The notes below the pieces were generated by a model. The model saw nothing but the letters and a program-made list of their open reading frames with translations, was not told the origin of the DNA and searched no databases. A stretch of DNA of 64,000 nt from Tragulus kanchil (lineage: Eukaryota > Chordata > Mammalia > Artiodactyla > Tragulidae), in NCBI GenBank assembly GCA_022376925.1, contig JAIOJX010000032.1, positions 99,812,794 to 99,876,793 of the forward strand. The letters are read 5' to 3'. The position numbers were made by a program, and so were the translations under genes. Positions within the stretch are counted from its first letter, which is position 1. Each line of letters begins with the position of its first letter. This document shows positions 22,615-34,638 of the stretch, piece by piece.

Positions 22615-22728
22615 AAATGAATTTTTATTGGAGTATAGTTGCTTTCCCATGCTGTGTTAGTTTCTAATGCACAGGAAAATGAATCAGCTGTATACACACA
22701 CATATATCCTCTCCCTTTTGGAATTCCT
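22615..22728 (-). mobile_element. Severely 5'-truncated L1 3' end, minus strand
   Basis: 'tttttattggagtatagttgctttcccatgctgtgttag', then 'atgaatcagctgtatacacacac': the last ~110 nt of a ruminant L1, reversed. Confidence 0.8.
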
Positions 22729-23378
22729 TCCTAGTACTCAGAATTAAAACTAGTTTGTTCACATATGCTGATTTAATGGAACGGTCTCACAGGAAGGGCT
22801 CTGGGTGGCTTAGCACTGCCCTTGGCTGGGTCCCGGCCAGCCTTCTCAAACCTCCAGTGAAGAGGGTCCTTTGTTCCAGTGGGACTGTGGGCTGTAAAAG
22901 TCAGGATTGTGGCTAATGAGGGGCGATCACCCCGAGGGGTGATCAGTCACTCACCTGGTCCAGGAGGCAGAGGCCTTCAAAAGACGTCTCCTGTTTCCCC
23001 CAGGAGCATGAGGGGTTGTGCAGAGGTTGGCACAGCCCTCCCCTGGGTAGCCCCACTACGTCACGTGATAACAGGATTTAGGTCAGAGTTTGGCTCCTGA
23101 CATGTGGGCCTGGCCCTTCAGGCAGGCTGGAGTCGTCGGGCTGCCTGAGGGACAAAGTTTGGCTGGTAGCTACAGTCTCCTTGGCCTTTTGAGGCTGATA
23201 TCAGGTCAGCGAATTTATGATTCCTACTTTCAGACAAGGAGCCAGAAGTATAGGCAAATTAAAAGGCGTGTGCACACAACCTTGCTGAGCGGGAGGAAGA
23301 TCGGGTCTCCCTGCAGCTGTGCCAGTGCTCTTTCTTGCACTGCATGCTCACACACGGGTCCCCACGCGGCCGGCTTTT

Positions 23379-23562
23379 TGAGGCCCCATGGACTGGAGCC
23401 CGCCAGACTCCTCTGCCCATGAAAATCTCCAGGCAAGAATACTGGAGTGGAGTACCATTTCCTGCTTCAGGGAATCTTTCTGACCCAGGGATCAAACCTG
23501 TGTCTTGCACCTCCCACATTGGCAGGTGGATTCTTTTACCACTAGTGTCACCTGGGAAGTCC
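23379..23562 (-). mobile_element. Bov-tA SINE, minus strand
   Basis: Reversed Bov-tA from 'ccatggactggagcccgccag' to 'cacctgggaagtcc', including 'ggcaagaatactggagtgg'. The minus-strand ORF over it is SINE-derived. Confidence 0.93.
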
Positions 23563-24440
23563 AAGATCCTCATATGTGATGATATAGTGAAATATTGAAG
23601 CTTTTTTTTCACTTAAGGAAACCCCATTATGCGTGGAAACTGTAATGTACACCTGTCCAGAGAGGGCGAATGGGAGACCATCTGATTGTCGCCTATGGGA
23701 TGGTTGTTACCTGACAGTCATTCTTCTCTCTCTGTTGCTTTGTCTGTCTGTCTATCTGGACTCCTTATGCTATTAATTCTTTCATAAGCTTACTTCCACG
23801 TATTACTTTCCAGTCAAATAATATTCATATTTAGGATCTAGGAAAAAAATACCCATTTTTATCTGTAGGTAGCCTTAAGACATCAGTGTTACTGAAATTT
23901 CAAATTCCTCTCCTCCTTGCCAGGTGCGGTAGGTCTTTTGTTCCAGTGGGACTGTGGGCTGTAAAAGTCAGGATTGTGGCTAATGAGGGGCGATCACCCG
24001 AGGGGTGATCAGTCACCACCTGGTCCAGGAGGCAGAGGCCTTCAAAAGACGTCTCCTGTTTCCCCAGGAGCATGAGGGGTTGTGCAGAGGTTGGCACACC
24101 CCTCCCTGGGTAGCCCCACTACGTCACGTGATAACAGGATTTAGGTCAGAGTTTGGCTCCTGACATGTGGGCCTGGCCCTTCAGGCAGGCTGGAGTCGTC
24201 GGGCTGCCTGAGGGACAAAGTTTGGCTGGTAGCTACAGTCTCCTTGGCCTTTTGAGGCTGATATCAGGTCAGCGAATTTATGATTCCTACTTTCAGACAA
24301 GGAGCCAGAAGTATAGGCAAATTAAAAGGCGTGTGCACACAACCTTGCTGAGCGGGAGGAAGATCGGGTCTCCTGCAGCTGTGCCAGTGCTCTTTCTTGC
24401 ACTGCATGCTCACACACGGGTCCCCACGCGGCCGGCTTTT

Positions 24441-24624
24441 TGAGGCCCCATGGACTGGAGCCCGCCAGACTCCTCTGCCCATGAAAATCTCCAGGCAAGA
24501 ATACTGGAGTGGAGTACCATTTCCTGCTTCAGGGAATCTTTCTGACCCAGGGATCAAACCTGTGTCTTGCACCTCCCACATTGGCAGGTGGATTCTTTTA
24601 CCACTAGTGTCACCTGGGAAGTCC
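24441..24624 (-). mobile_element. Bov-tA SINE, copy B of doublet 8
   Basis: Same element as at 23379, offset 1062. Confidence 0.93.
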
Positions 24625-25357
24625 AAGATCCTCATATGTGATGATATAGTGAAATATTGAAGCTTTTTTTTCACTTAAGGAAACCCCATTATGCGTGGAA
24701 ACTGTAATGTACACCTGTCCAGAGAGGGCGAATGGGAGACCATCTGATTGTCGCCTATGGGATGGTTGTTACCTGACAGTCATTCTTCTCTCTCTGTTGC
24801 TTTGTCTGTCTGTCTATCTGGACTCCCTTATGCTATTAATTCTTTCATAAGCTTACTTCCACGTATTACTTTCCAGTCAAATAATATTCATATTTAGGAT
24901 CTAGGAAAAAAATACCCATTTTTATCTGTAGGTACCCTTAAGACATCAGTGTTACTGAAATTTCAAATTCCTCTCCTCCCCTTGCCAGGTGCGGTAGGTC
25001 TTTTCCCTTTCCTCACATTCTGTTGTCAGCATGTTCCATTGTATTTTCTGGAATGAAGGTAGTACATACCACACGAGGTTAGGGTGATATAAAAGAGGAT
25101 ATATCAAAGAAAGCAAGATCAAGGGACTAAAAATCTGACCCCTTGGCTCACCTGCTAACACTATAAATTTTCTCCGAGCTATGTATGAGAGGTCATTGTA
25201 GTGAGGTCAGGTGTTACACTCTATACATTTGACCGCTCTAGATGGATCAGGGGAGAAGGAAGTCTTGACTTGTTTGAGTGACTATAAGTCAACATGCCAG
25301 GAGGAAGAGGGCTGGGTACTAAGCTAATGGTGCCCTCTTCAGAAATATAAAGGCCAT

Positions 25358-25885
25358 TGCCATATACACACAAGGACCTACTATATAATACAGAGAACTC
25401 TGCTCACTGTTCTGTAATAACATAAATGAGAGAAGACTTTGCGAAAGAGTGTTAGTTGCTTGGTCGTGTCTGACTCTTTGCAACCCCCATGGGCAAAAGC
25501 CTGCTAGGCTCCTCTGTCCATGGAATTTTTCAATCAAGAATACTGGAGTGTGTAGCCTTTCCGTTCTCCAGGGGATCTTCCCAACCCAGGGATTGAACTC
25601 ATGTCTCCTGCATTGCAGGAAGATTCTTTATCGTCTGAGTCACCAGAGAAGCCCAAAAATACTGTAGTGGGTAGACTATCCCTTTTCCAGGCAGTTTTTC
25701 CAATCCAGAAATTGAACCAGGGTTTCCTGCATTGCAGGCAGATTCTTTACCACGTGAGCAATCAGGGAAGCCCTTAGAAAGAATGGATACCTGTAAAACT
25801 GAATCGCTTTGCTGTACACCTGAAACTAATACAGCATTATTAATCGGCTATGCTCCCAATATGAAATAAAATTTTTAAAAAAATT
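25358..25885 (+). mobile_element. L1 3' end, plus strand, split by SINE sequence
   Basis: Left part: 'acaaggacctactatataatacagagaactctg'. Right part: 'ggatacctgtaaaactgaatcgctttgctgtacacctg' and 'aatacagcattattaatcggctatgctccc', ending in an A-rich tail near 25880. SINE DNA at 25449-25774 separates them. Confidence 0.85.
25449..25774 (-). mobile_element. Bov-tA SINE array of two units, nested in L1
   Basis: A full minus-strand unit (25449-25654, ending 'gtcaccagagaagcc') is followed directly by a second partial minus-strand unit (25656-25774, ending 'gagcaatcagggaagccc'). The partial unit repeats the 'tactggagtgggtag...gattctttaccac' half, giving a head-to-tail Bov-tA arrangement. Confidence 0.85.
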
Positions 25886-26820
25886 AAGGTCCTACACCGT
25901 AGGCTCAGTCTAATTTGATGCTTCCGTTTGTCTGCCTCTCCCAGGCAGATGTATCTTTCTCAGGCTGCCTGAGCCCTGGACTCTACCAAGTACACTCTTC
26001 ATTACATCATTTTTTCTACTTCATGTCTGTTGATCTGGACTTCTCTAAAGTTGAGAGTCTCTCAAGGGCTCTCTCAACTGAATCTCATATTCGATATGCG
26101 TGGCCTGTTGATAAAATTCACTTTAAATACTTGCTACCTTTAATTTTAAAGGCTACCATAGTGCCTTTGCAGTAGAGGAAGCATGTCCCCTTAGCAAGCT
26201 AAACTATTTTGAGTCTATGAAAACAAAATAGAGCTTTCTGTTGTAATTTTGAAGAGTTTCTTTTGGGACATGTTTTAGCTCCTTTTATTCCAAAACTGTG
26301 CCTGTCCTGTCTTGTGCTTGACTTATTCCTTCTCCTTCTTTCTTTCCTTCCTTTTTCTCCTTTTTTTTTTTTTTTTGTAAATCAAATCAAAGAAGTTGCA
26401 TGAAATCAACAGCAAGGGCTGCTTAACCTCCTGTTCTGCAGTGTGATTTCATAGTTACTGGAATGGGCAGCATTCCCTCTCTTTCTCAGATTATTTCAAT
26501 GGAGGAGGAGGAATTCAGGGAGTAGTTGGGAGGTGAACTTTGTGGTTCCTTGTCAATTCCCTTAGTAGTGTAAGGATTTCATGTGGGTGACTAGTCACTT
26601 TGTGAATGATCTGTAGCCAGTTTAAAATCATAGTGTAAAGATTGAAACTCTGCCAGCCACACTTGGCACAACCAGTGGGTTAGGGCTGGAGAGTGCCTCT
26701 CTGTTTTATCTTTCAGCACACTCAAAACAGTATCAGCTGCGTTACCACCACTTCAAGCAGAATTTAATAATTTTAACAATAAGCTCTGTATCAGTAAGAA
26801 TCTAGGCAGGAGACACATAC
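25886..26820. other. Unique DNA with a pyrimidine tract
   Basis: A C/T-rich run ending in 16 or more T lies at 26328-26378. The 86-codon ORF at 25915 has no recognisable domain. No gene is supported. Confidence 0.45.
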
Positions 26821-26823
26821 CAG

Positions 26824-27270
26824 GTATCGTCAGTTCAGTTTAGTCACGTAATCGTGTCCAACTCTTTGTGATCCCTTGCAGCATGCCAGGCTTCCCCGTT
26901 TTTCACCATTTCTGGGAGCTTTCTCAAACTCATGTTCGTTGAGTTGGTGACGCCATGCAACCATCTCATCCTCTGTTGTCTCCTTCTCCTTCTGCCTTCT
27001 ATTTTTTCCTAACATCAAGGTCTTTTCCAGTAAATCGTCTCTTCTCATCAGATGGTCAAAGTATTAGAGTTTCAGCTTTAACATCAGTCCTTTCAATGAA
27101 TATTCAGGGTTGATTTCCTTCAGGATTGACTGGTTTGGTCTCCTTGCTGTCCAAGGGACTCTCAAGAGTCTTCTCCAACACTACAGTCCGAAGGCATCAA
27201 TTCTTCAGTGCTCAGCCTTCTTTATGCTCCAACTCTCACATTCATACATGACTACTGGGAAAACCAGGTA
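26824..27270 (-). mobile_element. BovB (RTE) LINE 3' fragment, minus strand
   Basis: Read backwards it gives the end of the BovB reverse-transcriptase frame. 'ccttgctgtccaagggactctcaagagtcttctccaacac' and 'gcatcaattcttcagtgctcagccttctt' correspond to the usual ...W-R-R-L-L-R-V-P-W... and A-E-...-R-I-D-A wording. Frameshifts and stops make it non-functional. Confidence 0.9.
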
Positions 27271-27546
27271 CCTTAATTGGAAGAATTTAATACAGGGAAC
27301 TAGTAACAGATGTTGGAACTGCCGAAAGTGTGACAGGGACATGAGATGCACATTAGTGTGAGTTGGAAGCCCGCCTGCTTCTAGATCTCAGTCTGTAGGC
27401 ACTAAGAGAGTAGATGGTGTTACCAGAACCCAGGGTTGGGGCTACTGAAAACGTAACCAAGGCTGCATAAGAGTGGTGCCACACAGGGCTGGGCCCACAG
27501 AGGAGACTCTGCCACAGCAGTCACCTTGAAGCAGAAAGTGGAGTAG

Positions 27547-27905
27547 GGGGCTTCCCTTGCAGTCTAGTGGTTAAGGCTTTGCCTTCTAATGCAGGGGGAG
27601 TGGGCTTGATCACTTGTTAGGGATCTAAGGGGCTTCCCAAGTGATGCTGGTGGTAAAGAATCCACCTGCCAATGCAGGAGACGCCAGTTAGGTCTCTGGG
27701 TTGGGGAAGGTCCTCTGAAGTAGGAAATGGCAAATCTGTTCCGGTATTCTTGCCTGGAAAATTTCATGAGCAGAAGAGCCTTGTGGGCTACAATTCATGG
27801 GGTTGCAAAGACTCAGGCATGACTGAACGCACACACAAGGAACTAAGATCCTGCATGCCTTACAACCAAACAGCCAACATATAAAACGGAAGCAATAACA
27901 AGTTA
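27547..27905 (+). mobile_element. CHR-type SINE split by a Bov-tA SINE
   Basis: The left piece 'ggggcttcccttgcagtctagtgg...gatcacttgttagggatctaagg' (27547-27630) and the right piece 'aaggaactaagatcctgcatgcc' plus tail (27837-27905) form one CHR element. A complete plus-strand Bov-tA (27631-27836, 'ggcttcccaagtgatgctgg' to 'catgactgaacgcacac') sits between them. Confidence 0.85.
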
Positions 27906-27934
27906 AATGGTCCATCATGAAAAAAAAAAAATCT

Positions 27935-28362
27935 TAGTCACGTAATCGTGTCCAACTCTTTGTGATCCCTTGCAGCATGCCAGGCTTCCCCGTTTTTCAC
28001 CATTTCTGGGAGCTTTCTCAAACTCATGTCCATTGAGTTGGTGAGCCATGCAACCATCTCATCCTCTGTTGTCTCCTTCTCCTTCTGCCTTCTATTTTTT
28101 CCTAACATCAAGGTCTTTTCCAGTAAATCGTCTCTTCTCATCAGATGGTCAAAGTATTAGAGTTTCAGCTTTAACATCAGTCCTTTCAATGAATATTCAG
28201 GGTTGATTTCCTTCAGGATTGACTGGTTTGGTCTCCTTGCTGTCCAAGGGACTCTCAAGAGTCTTCTCCAACACTACAGTCCGAAGGCATCAATTCTTCA
28301 GTGCTCAGCCTTCTTTATGCTCCAACTCTCACATTCATACATGACTACTGGGAAAACCAGGT
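27935..28362 (-). mobile_element. BovB fragment, copy B of doublet 9
   Basis: Same BovB piece as 26841-27270, with a different, truncated left edge at the junction. Confidence 0.9.
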
Positions 28363-28639
28363 ACCTTAATTGGAAGAATTTAATACAGGGAACTAGTAAC
28401 AGATGTTGGAACTGCCGAAAGTGTGACAGGGACATGAGATGCACATTAGTGTGAGTTGGAAGCCCGCCTGCTTCTAGATCTCAGTCTGTAGGCACTAAGA
28501 GAGTAGATGGTGTTACCAGAACCCAGGGTTGGGGCTACTGAAAACGTAACCAAGGCTGCATAAGAGTGGTGCCACACAGGGCTGGGCCCACAGAGGAGAC
28601 TCTGCCACAGCAGTCACCTTGAAGCAGAAAGTGGAGTAG

Positions 28640-28998
28640 GGGGCTTCCCTTGCAGTCTAGTGGTTAAGGCTTTGCCTTCTAATGCAGGGGGAGTGGGCTT
28701 GATCACTTGTTAGGGATCTAAGGGGCTTCCCAAGTGATGCTGGTGGTAAAGAATCCACCTGCCAATGCAGGAGACGCCAGTTAGGTCTCTGGGTTGGGGA
28801 AGGTCCTCTGAAGTAGGAAATGGCAAATCTGTTCCGGTATTCTTGCCTGGAAAATTTCATGAGCAGAAGAGCCTTGTGGGCTACAATTCATGGGGTTGCA
28901 AAGACTCAGGCATGACTGAACGCACACACAAGGAACTAAGATCCTGCATGCCTTACAACCAAACAGCCAACATATAAAACGGAAGCAATAACAAGTTA
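28640..28998 (+). mobile_element. CHR SINE split by Bov-tA, copy B of doublet 9
   Basis: Same nested pair as at 27547; the inner Bov-tA is at 28724-28929. Confidence 0.85.
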
Positions 28999-29039
28999 AA
29001 TGGTCCATCATGAAAAAAAAAAAATCTTAAAAAAGAGAG

Positions 29040-30180
29040 GGAAACCCTTGCTCCTCCTCTTCCTTCTTGATCCTTCCTGTCTCCTGCCATCGTTCCCATT
29101 CAGTGAGCCTCACTGGAAGTTAATTGGTGAGAACACCTGGGAAATGTAATTGGGATCAGCTTTATGCCACACTCACCAGAGTGGGGAGTGGAAGGCCAAG
29201 AGTAGATCTGAGAGAAACAGGCAAAGAACTACTAGTTCATATGCCAGGGAAATAAATCTTATAACAGCATTTATAAATATTGTAGAGCTAAAGAGAAACA
29301 ACATCATTCTTTTTCTTCCCCCTCCTTCCACCTCAGCCCAGGCATCCTCCCTTGCAGAAAATTGAGAGTGATTCCGCGGGCAACTGAATGTCTGTCTTTT
29401 CAGGGTGAATTGTGTTGATGTTGAGTGTTTGTGTGCTCTTCTGAGGAGGACAACAGAGTAGGATTATAAGGCTCAGAATACTCAAGGTTTTTTTTTTTTT
29501 TCTCTTGTTGTTGTTAAGTAATTGATTTAGTGGCAAAATCTGACATATCCTGAAGATCCTTAGAATCCTTGGTGCTCCCTCTGTGAGTAGTCATACAGTG
29601 AATGGCTCTCAAAGCATCGGTGGATTTGCTTACAGGGTGCCACCCCGAACCCAGCTCGGCGTATTACAAATACAAAGTAAATGTATGGTGTAATAAAGGC
29701 TGCCTTTCTGAAATGCAAAATAAAGCCTGCATTCTGAACATAGAATACCCAGGGTATTTGTATAAGGTATGTGGCCCTATATCTTAACATGACAGAGGGA
29801 GAATGAATAGAAATGTGGACACTCATAGGCAGCTATTAGGGCAGTGCTGATGGTAAACAGCCCAGCCCCTCTGGAATCATGGAATACCCCAGCTGAATGT
29901 GCCCCTGCAGAACTGCCCACTCTTTCTATAGATGAGAAATCTATCACTCAGGCTGGAGACTTGGACAGTATGTCACAGGGTCACCAAAGGGAGAATTGTG
30001 AAGCTGGAACTATTGATTGCCCCTTTGCAATGAATGAATTTTAGTGAGTGAATTTTAGGTCTGGTTCTTTGGTTACTTAAACATTTAAATCCTTGGCACT
30101 GAGATGGAATGAAGGAAGCCAGAAAATGAAATATATAGGTAAATCTAACCGCTCACACATGCACAGTTCAGATATCTTCT
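29040..30180. other. Unique DNA, no gene seen
   Basis: Contains a T-run near 29490. Short ORFs on both strands have no recognisable family. Confidence 0.45.
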
Positions 30181-30184
30181 CCTT

Positions 30185-30300
30185 TGATTTTAAGAGCAGT
30201 TCTATCCAATACACAGGAAGGCTATTACTGTCCCCATTTTACAGATGGCCAAACCAAGGAGACTTGGCCAGTAATTCACTCTGAGCCCTGAACTCTCAGA
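30185..30300 (+). repeat. MIR SINE
   Basis: 'ctattactgtccccattttacagatggccaaac' followed by 'ttggccagtaattcactctgagccctgaac' is the MIR 3' half. Repeated at 31312-31394. Confidence 0.7.
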
Positions 30301-30363
30301 GCCTCAATGGAACATTGGGTTCCTACAGGGCTGTTTTGTAGATCAAAAAGAAGTGATACTTAA

Positions 30364-30497
30364 GGGGGGGTTCCCTGGTGGTCCAGTGGTTAGGACTCTG
30401 TACTTTCATTTACAAGGGAGGTCCCAAGTTCAATCCCAGGTAGAGGGACTAAGATCCCACAAGCCACGTGACATAGCCAGAAAAAAAAGAAAAAAGA
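30364..30497 (+). mobile_element. CHR-type SINE, short
   Basis: 'ggggttccctggtggtccag' head, 'gggactaagatcccacaagcc' and an A-rich tail (30479-30497). Confidence 0.9.
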
Positions 30498-31457
30498 CAC
30501 CCACAACCCAATTAGAAGTCAGCCTGGTGCATGCGGGCTTGTGACAAGCCGTGGTTCCATTCTCTCCCCTCAGACAAGTGAAACAGATGGCACAGCACAA
30601 CAGCTATTTCCTTTGAAAAGGACATGGTTCAGTATAAACAAGAGAGCTCAGGAGTTGAATGATAAAAGCCCTGCTCTCTCCATGCCCTCTTCCCTTTTCT
30701 TCAGCCTTCAGAGGAGGGGCTTGAAATCAGTCATTGGCTGTGACCCTCCTATCAGCCACACAGTTCAGGAGACAGTGTTACATTTTGTTGCCTCCAAATC
30801 CAGCTGGAAAGGAGACTACCATGGCCACAGACACAATTTGCTGCAGAAAGCAACTTTGTTTCTTACCGGCACCCATGGGACTTGGTCATATTTCAAGTTC
30901 GATGGGCACAATAAAATCTTCTTTTTTTCTCTGAATATTTTGCAAGATTAATAAAGCAGCATTCTTTGGGAAGTTTATTAATCCATAACTTACAGAAAAC
31001 TCTACAGGGAGGAGATATGAGATATGTTCTGTAGGTGAAGACATCAGGCCTGCTTCCCCAACCCCAGAATGGAGTTATGTGTGCATTATTCAACCAGGTG
31101 TCTTCTGGGTGCATTCCAGGTCACTAATGTGATGGTGATTTTGTCTTGGGCATGATCTAAACAGCATTTTTAAAAATTTTATTTTAAATTGGAAGGGTGT
31201 GAAAGAGTCCACAGTCCTTGGGTTATGATCCTTTCTATCCTCTTGGCTGCATATCAGCTACGTTAGTCATAAAGGCATGCTTCTGCACCAACCCAATTTT
31301 CCTTTTAGTGGAAGGCTATTACTGTCCCCATTTTACAGATGGCCAAACCAAGGAGACTTGGCCAGTAATTCACTCTGAGCCCTGAACTCTCAGAGCCTCA
31401 ATGGAACATTGGGTTCCTACAGGGCTGTTTTGTAGATCAAAAAGAAGTGATACTTAA

Positions 31458-31591
31458 GGGGGGGTTCCCTGGTGGTCCAGTGGTTAGGACTCTGTACTTT
31501 CATTTACAAGGGAGGTCCCAAGTTCAATCCCAGGTAGAGGGACTAAGATCCCACAAGCCACGTGACATAGCCAGAAAAAAAAGAAAAAAGA
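31458..31591 (+). mobile_element. CHR-type SINE, copy B of doublet 10
   Basis: Same element as at 30364, offset 1094. Confidence 0.9.
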
Positions 31592-32351
31592 CACCCACAA
31601 CCCAATTAGAAGTCAGCCTGGTGCATGCGGGCTTGTGACAAGCCGTGGTTCCATTCTCTCCCCTCAGACAAGTGAAACAGATGGCACAGCACAACAGCTA
31701 TTTCCTTTGAAAAGGACATGGTTCAGTATAAACAAGAGAGCTCAGGAGTTGAATGATAAAAGCCCTGCTCTCTCCATGCCCTCTTCCCTTTTCTTCAGCC
31801 TTCAGAGGAGGGGCTTGAAATCAGTCATTGGCTGTGACCCTCCTATCAGCCACACAGTTCAGGAGACAGTGTTACATTTTGTTGCCTCCAAATCCAGCTG
31901 GAAAGGAGACTACCATGGCCACAGACACAATTTGCTGCAGAAAGCAACTTTGTTTCTTACCGGCACCCATGGGACTTGGTCATATTTCAAGTTCGATGGG
32001 CACAATAAAATCTTCTTTTTCTCTGAATATTTTGCAAGATTAATAAAGCAGCATTCTTTGGGGAAGTTTATTAATCCATAACTTACAGAAAACTCTACAG
32101 GGAGGAGATATGAGATATGTTCTGTAGGTGAAGACATCAGGCCTGCTTCCCCCCAACCCCCAGAATGGAGTTATGTGTGCATTATTCAACCAGGTGTCTT
32201 CTGGGTGCATTCCAGGTCACTAATGTGATGGTGATTTTGTCTTGGGCATGATCTAAACAGCATTTTTTAAAAAAATTTTATTTTTAAATTGGAAGGGTGT
32301 GAAAGAGTCCACAGTCCTTGGGTTATGATCCTTTCTATCCTCTTGGCTGCA

Positions 32352-34519
32352 TATCAGCTACGTTAGTCATAAAGGCATGCTTCTGCACCCAGACTCTTCT
32401 GCTGCATGCACTGGGTTTCTGCTCTTTGTCAGTGGAGATGGTGGTGCTGGGAGCAATGGTGACGGTGGGGATGAGGAAGATGATGGGAATGCAGAGGGTA
32501 ATAGCTCACTCCTTGTAGGAGTGATGATTTATGGGAAAGGGCGTGGGACTCTATCACTTCATCCATTTACTCAACATTTTTGAGCCCTTTCAGGATACAA
32601 AGGTGGGCTTCTTCTTTTATCTTTTTTTCTTTTTTTATAAAAAACACACATTTCTTTCTCAAGATCTGAGATGAGTCTAGGTAACAGAAATAAACATATA
32701 ATAATATAGCAAAGTATGGCCTCCAATAGAATTGGTTGTGATGAAAAATATGATAGAAGGATGGATTTTGCCAGGGTAGGAAAGGGTGAGCATTTTAGCT
32801 AAGCATTCAGAAAATGGCTTAGAATTTGCTGGTGTGTCTTTGGTGCAATAACTGTGTTCTGAGAGCTGTGTTGGACATATGGAGTGAACATGAGAGGCTC
32901 CAGTTGCCTGTATTATGTATACAGTCCCCTGGGAAAATGGAAAACCATCGAAGGCAGAAGGAAGCACACAGACTGGGGTACCATGACAGAGGGAGAGGTG
33001 CGCATTTTGGTGAACAAGGAGCCCTGCATACATTGGTACAAATGGATCACAAAGTGATGGGGTAGCAGGAGCCAGAGAAAGTCAATCTGGGCCAGTAAGT
33101 GGGGTCTGTTCATGGAGCTTCTCTTCACCAGATGTTGGGCAGGAGGTTGTGGTTGGGTAGATGGTGGCAAAATAGACTTTGCTTTGTGAAACCTTCTCTG
33201 TAATGCCCTCACTTCTCTTGCCTGGGTTCAGAGGGCAGTCTGTGGAGAAATATGGCTGTGTTTATTTAGGCAAAATGAGGACCGCTGGTGTGGTGCGTTT
33301 CATGGTCTTTCAGTTGTCTCCTATTAGAAGAACTGCAGGTTCAGATGCCTGCAAGGGCCACACAGTGGAAGTGAGCTGGTGGAATTGTCTGGAGTGAGGG
33401 GGGCGGGACGCTGGTGAAGCCATGGTCCCTTGCAAAGTTGACCTCACGTATCAGCTACGTTAGTCATAAAGGCATGCTTCTGCACCCAGACTCTTCTGCT
33501 GCATGCACTGGGTTTCTGCTCTTTGTCAGTGGAGATGGTGGTGCTGGGAGCAATGGTGACGGTGGGGATGAGGAAGATGATGGGAATGCAGAGGGTAATA
33601 GCTCACTCCTTGTAGGAGTGATGATTTATGGGAAAGGGCGTGGGACTCTATCACTTCATCCATTTACTCAACATTTTTGAGCCCTTTCAGGATACAAAGG
33701 TGGGCTTCTTCTTTTATCTTTTTTTCTTTTTTTATAAAAAACACACATTTCTTTCTCAAGATCTGAGATGAGTCTAGGTAACAGAAATAAACATATAATA
33801 ATATAGCAAAGTATGGCCTCCAATAGAATTGGTTGTGATGAAAAATATGATAGAAGGATGGATTTTGCCAGGGTAGGAAAGGGTGAGCATTTTAGCTAAG
33901 CATTCAGAAAATGGCTTAGAATTTGCTGGTGTGTCTTTGGTGCAATAACTGTGTTCTGAGAGCTGTGTTGGACATATGGAGTGAACATGAGAGGCTCCAG
34001 TTGCCTGTATTATGTATACAGTCCCCTGGGAAAATGGAAAACCATCGAAGGCAGAAGGAAGCACACAGACTGGGGTACCATGACAGAGGGAGAGGTGCGC
34101 ATTTTGGTGAACAAGGAGCCCTGCATACATTGGTACAAATGGATCACAAAGTGATGGGGTAGCAGGAGCCAGAGAAAGTCAATCTGGGCCAGTAAGTGGG
34201 GTCTGTTCATGGAGCTTCTCTTCACCAGATGTTGGGCAGGAGGTTGTGGTTGGGTAGATGGTGGCAAAATAGACTTTGCTTTGTGAAACCTTCTCTGTAA
34301 TGCCCTCACTTCTCTTGCCTGGGTTCAGAGGGCAGTCTGTGGAGAAATATGGCTGTGTTTATTTAGGCAAAATGAGGACCGCTGGTGTGGTGCGTTTCAT
34401 GGTCTTTCAGTTGTCTCCTATTAGAAGAACTGCAGGTTCAGATGCCTGCAAGGGCCACACAGTGGAAGTGAGCTGGTGGAATTGTCTGGAGTGAGGGGGG
34501 CGGGACGCTGGTGAAGCCA
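32352..34519. repeat. Doublet 11: direct duplication, offset 1097, 26-nt filler
   Basis: Copy A is 32352-33422 and copy B 33449-34519. They look identical by eye, with every ORF offset exactly 1097. Copy A ends 'ggtgaagcca', then 'tggtcccttgcaaagttg' plus 8 nt (33423-33448) is filler, then 'tatcagctacgttagtc' restarts. 32352-32389 is also the end of doublet 10, so that 38-nt piece occurs three times. The unit has no recognised gene or repeat. Confidence 0.95.
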
Positions 34520-34638
34520 CTGTTCAGCTCCAGCTGAGGGTTGCAATAGGTGAGTGCCAGACCTCACTGTAAAGCACGTCTTCAGTTTTTCAAAGAAAAG
34601 TTGGAGACTTTTCTTTAATGAGAAATTTCACTATTGAA

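Larger units (their letters stand above)
22871..25004. repeat. Doublet 8: direct duplication, offset 1062-1067
   Basis: Copy A is 22871-23939 and copy B 23938-25004, beginning 'ttgttccagtggg'. Here the first ~150 nt of copy B carry the deletions: one C from 'atcaccccgag', two bases from 'gtcactcacctgg', one C from 'gtttcccccagg', one from 'ctcccctggg'. The end of copy A lacks two C of 'ctcctccccttgcc'. Both sides of the junction are therefore degraded. Confidence 0.95.
26841..29029. repeat. Doublet 9: direct duplication, offset 1093-1094
   Basis: Copy A is 26841-27934 and copy B 27935-29029, beginning 'tagtcacgtaatcgtg'. Near its start copy B differs ('catgtccattgag' versus 'catgttcgttgag', 'gtgagccatg' versus 'gtgacgccatg'). 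Copy A ends in an A-run plus 'atc' and restarts. Confidence 0.95.
30216..32389. repeat. Doublet 10: direct duplication, offset 1094-1100, 20-nt filler
   Basis: Copy A is 30216-31289 and copy B 31310-32389, starting 'ggaaggctattactg'. Copy A ends 'gcttctgcacc', then 'aacccaattttccttttagt' (31290-31309) is unmatched filler. In the last 300 nt copy A has shorter homopolymers than B ('ttccccaacccc' versus 'ttccccccaaccccc', 'tttttaaaaa' versus 'ttttttaaaaaaa'). Confidence 0.95.

Noticed and set aside
23335..23612. ORFs of 87-136 codons on both strands near 23.3-24.7 kb as genes
   Set aside because: They are translations of a Bov-tA SINE and its flanks.
27110..27361. 83-codon ORF as a host gene
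   Set aside because: It lies antisense to a BovB reverse-transcriptase fragment.
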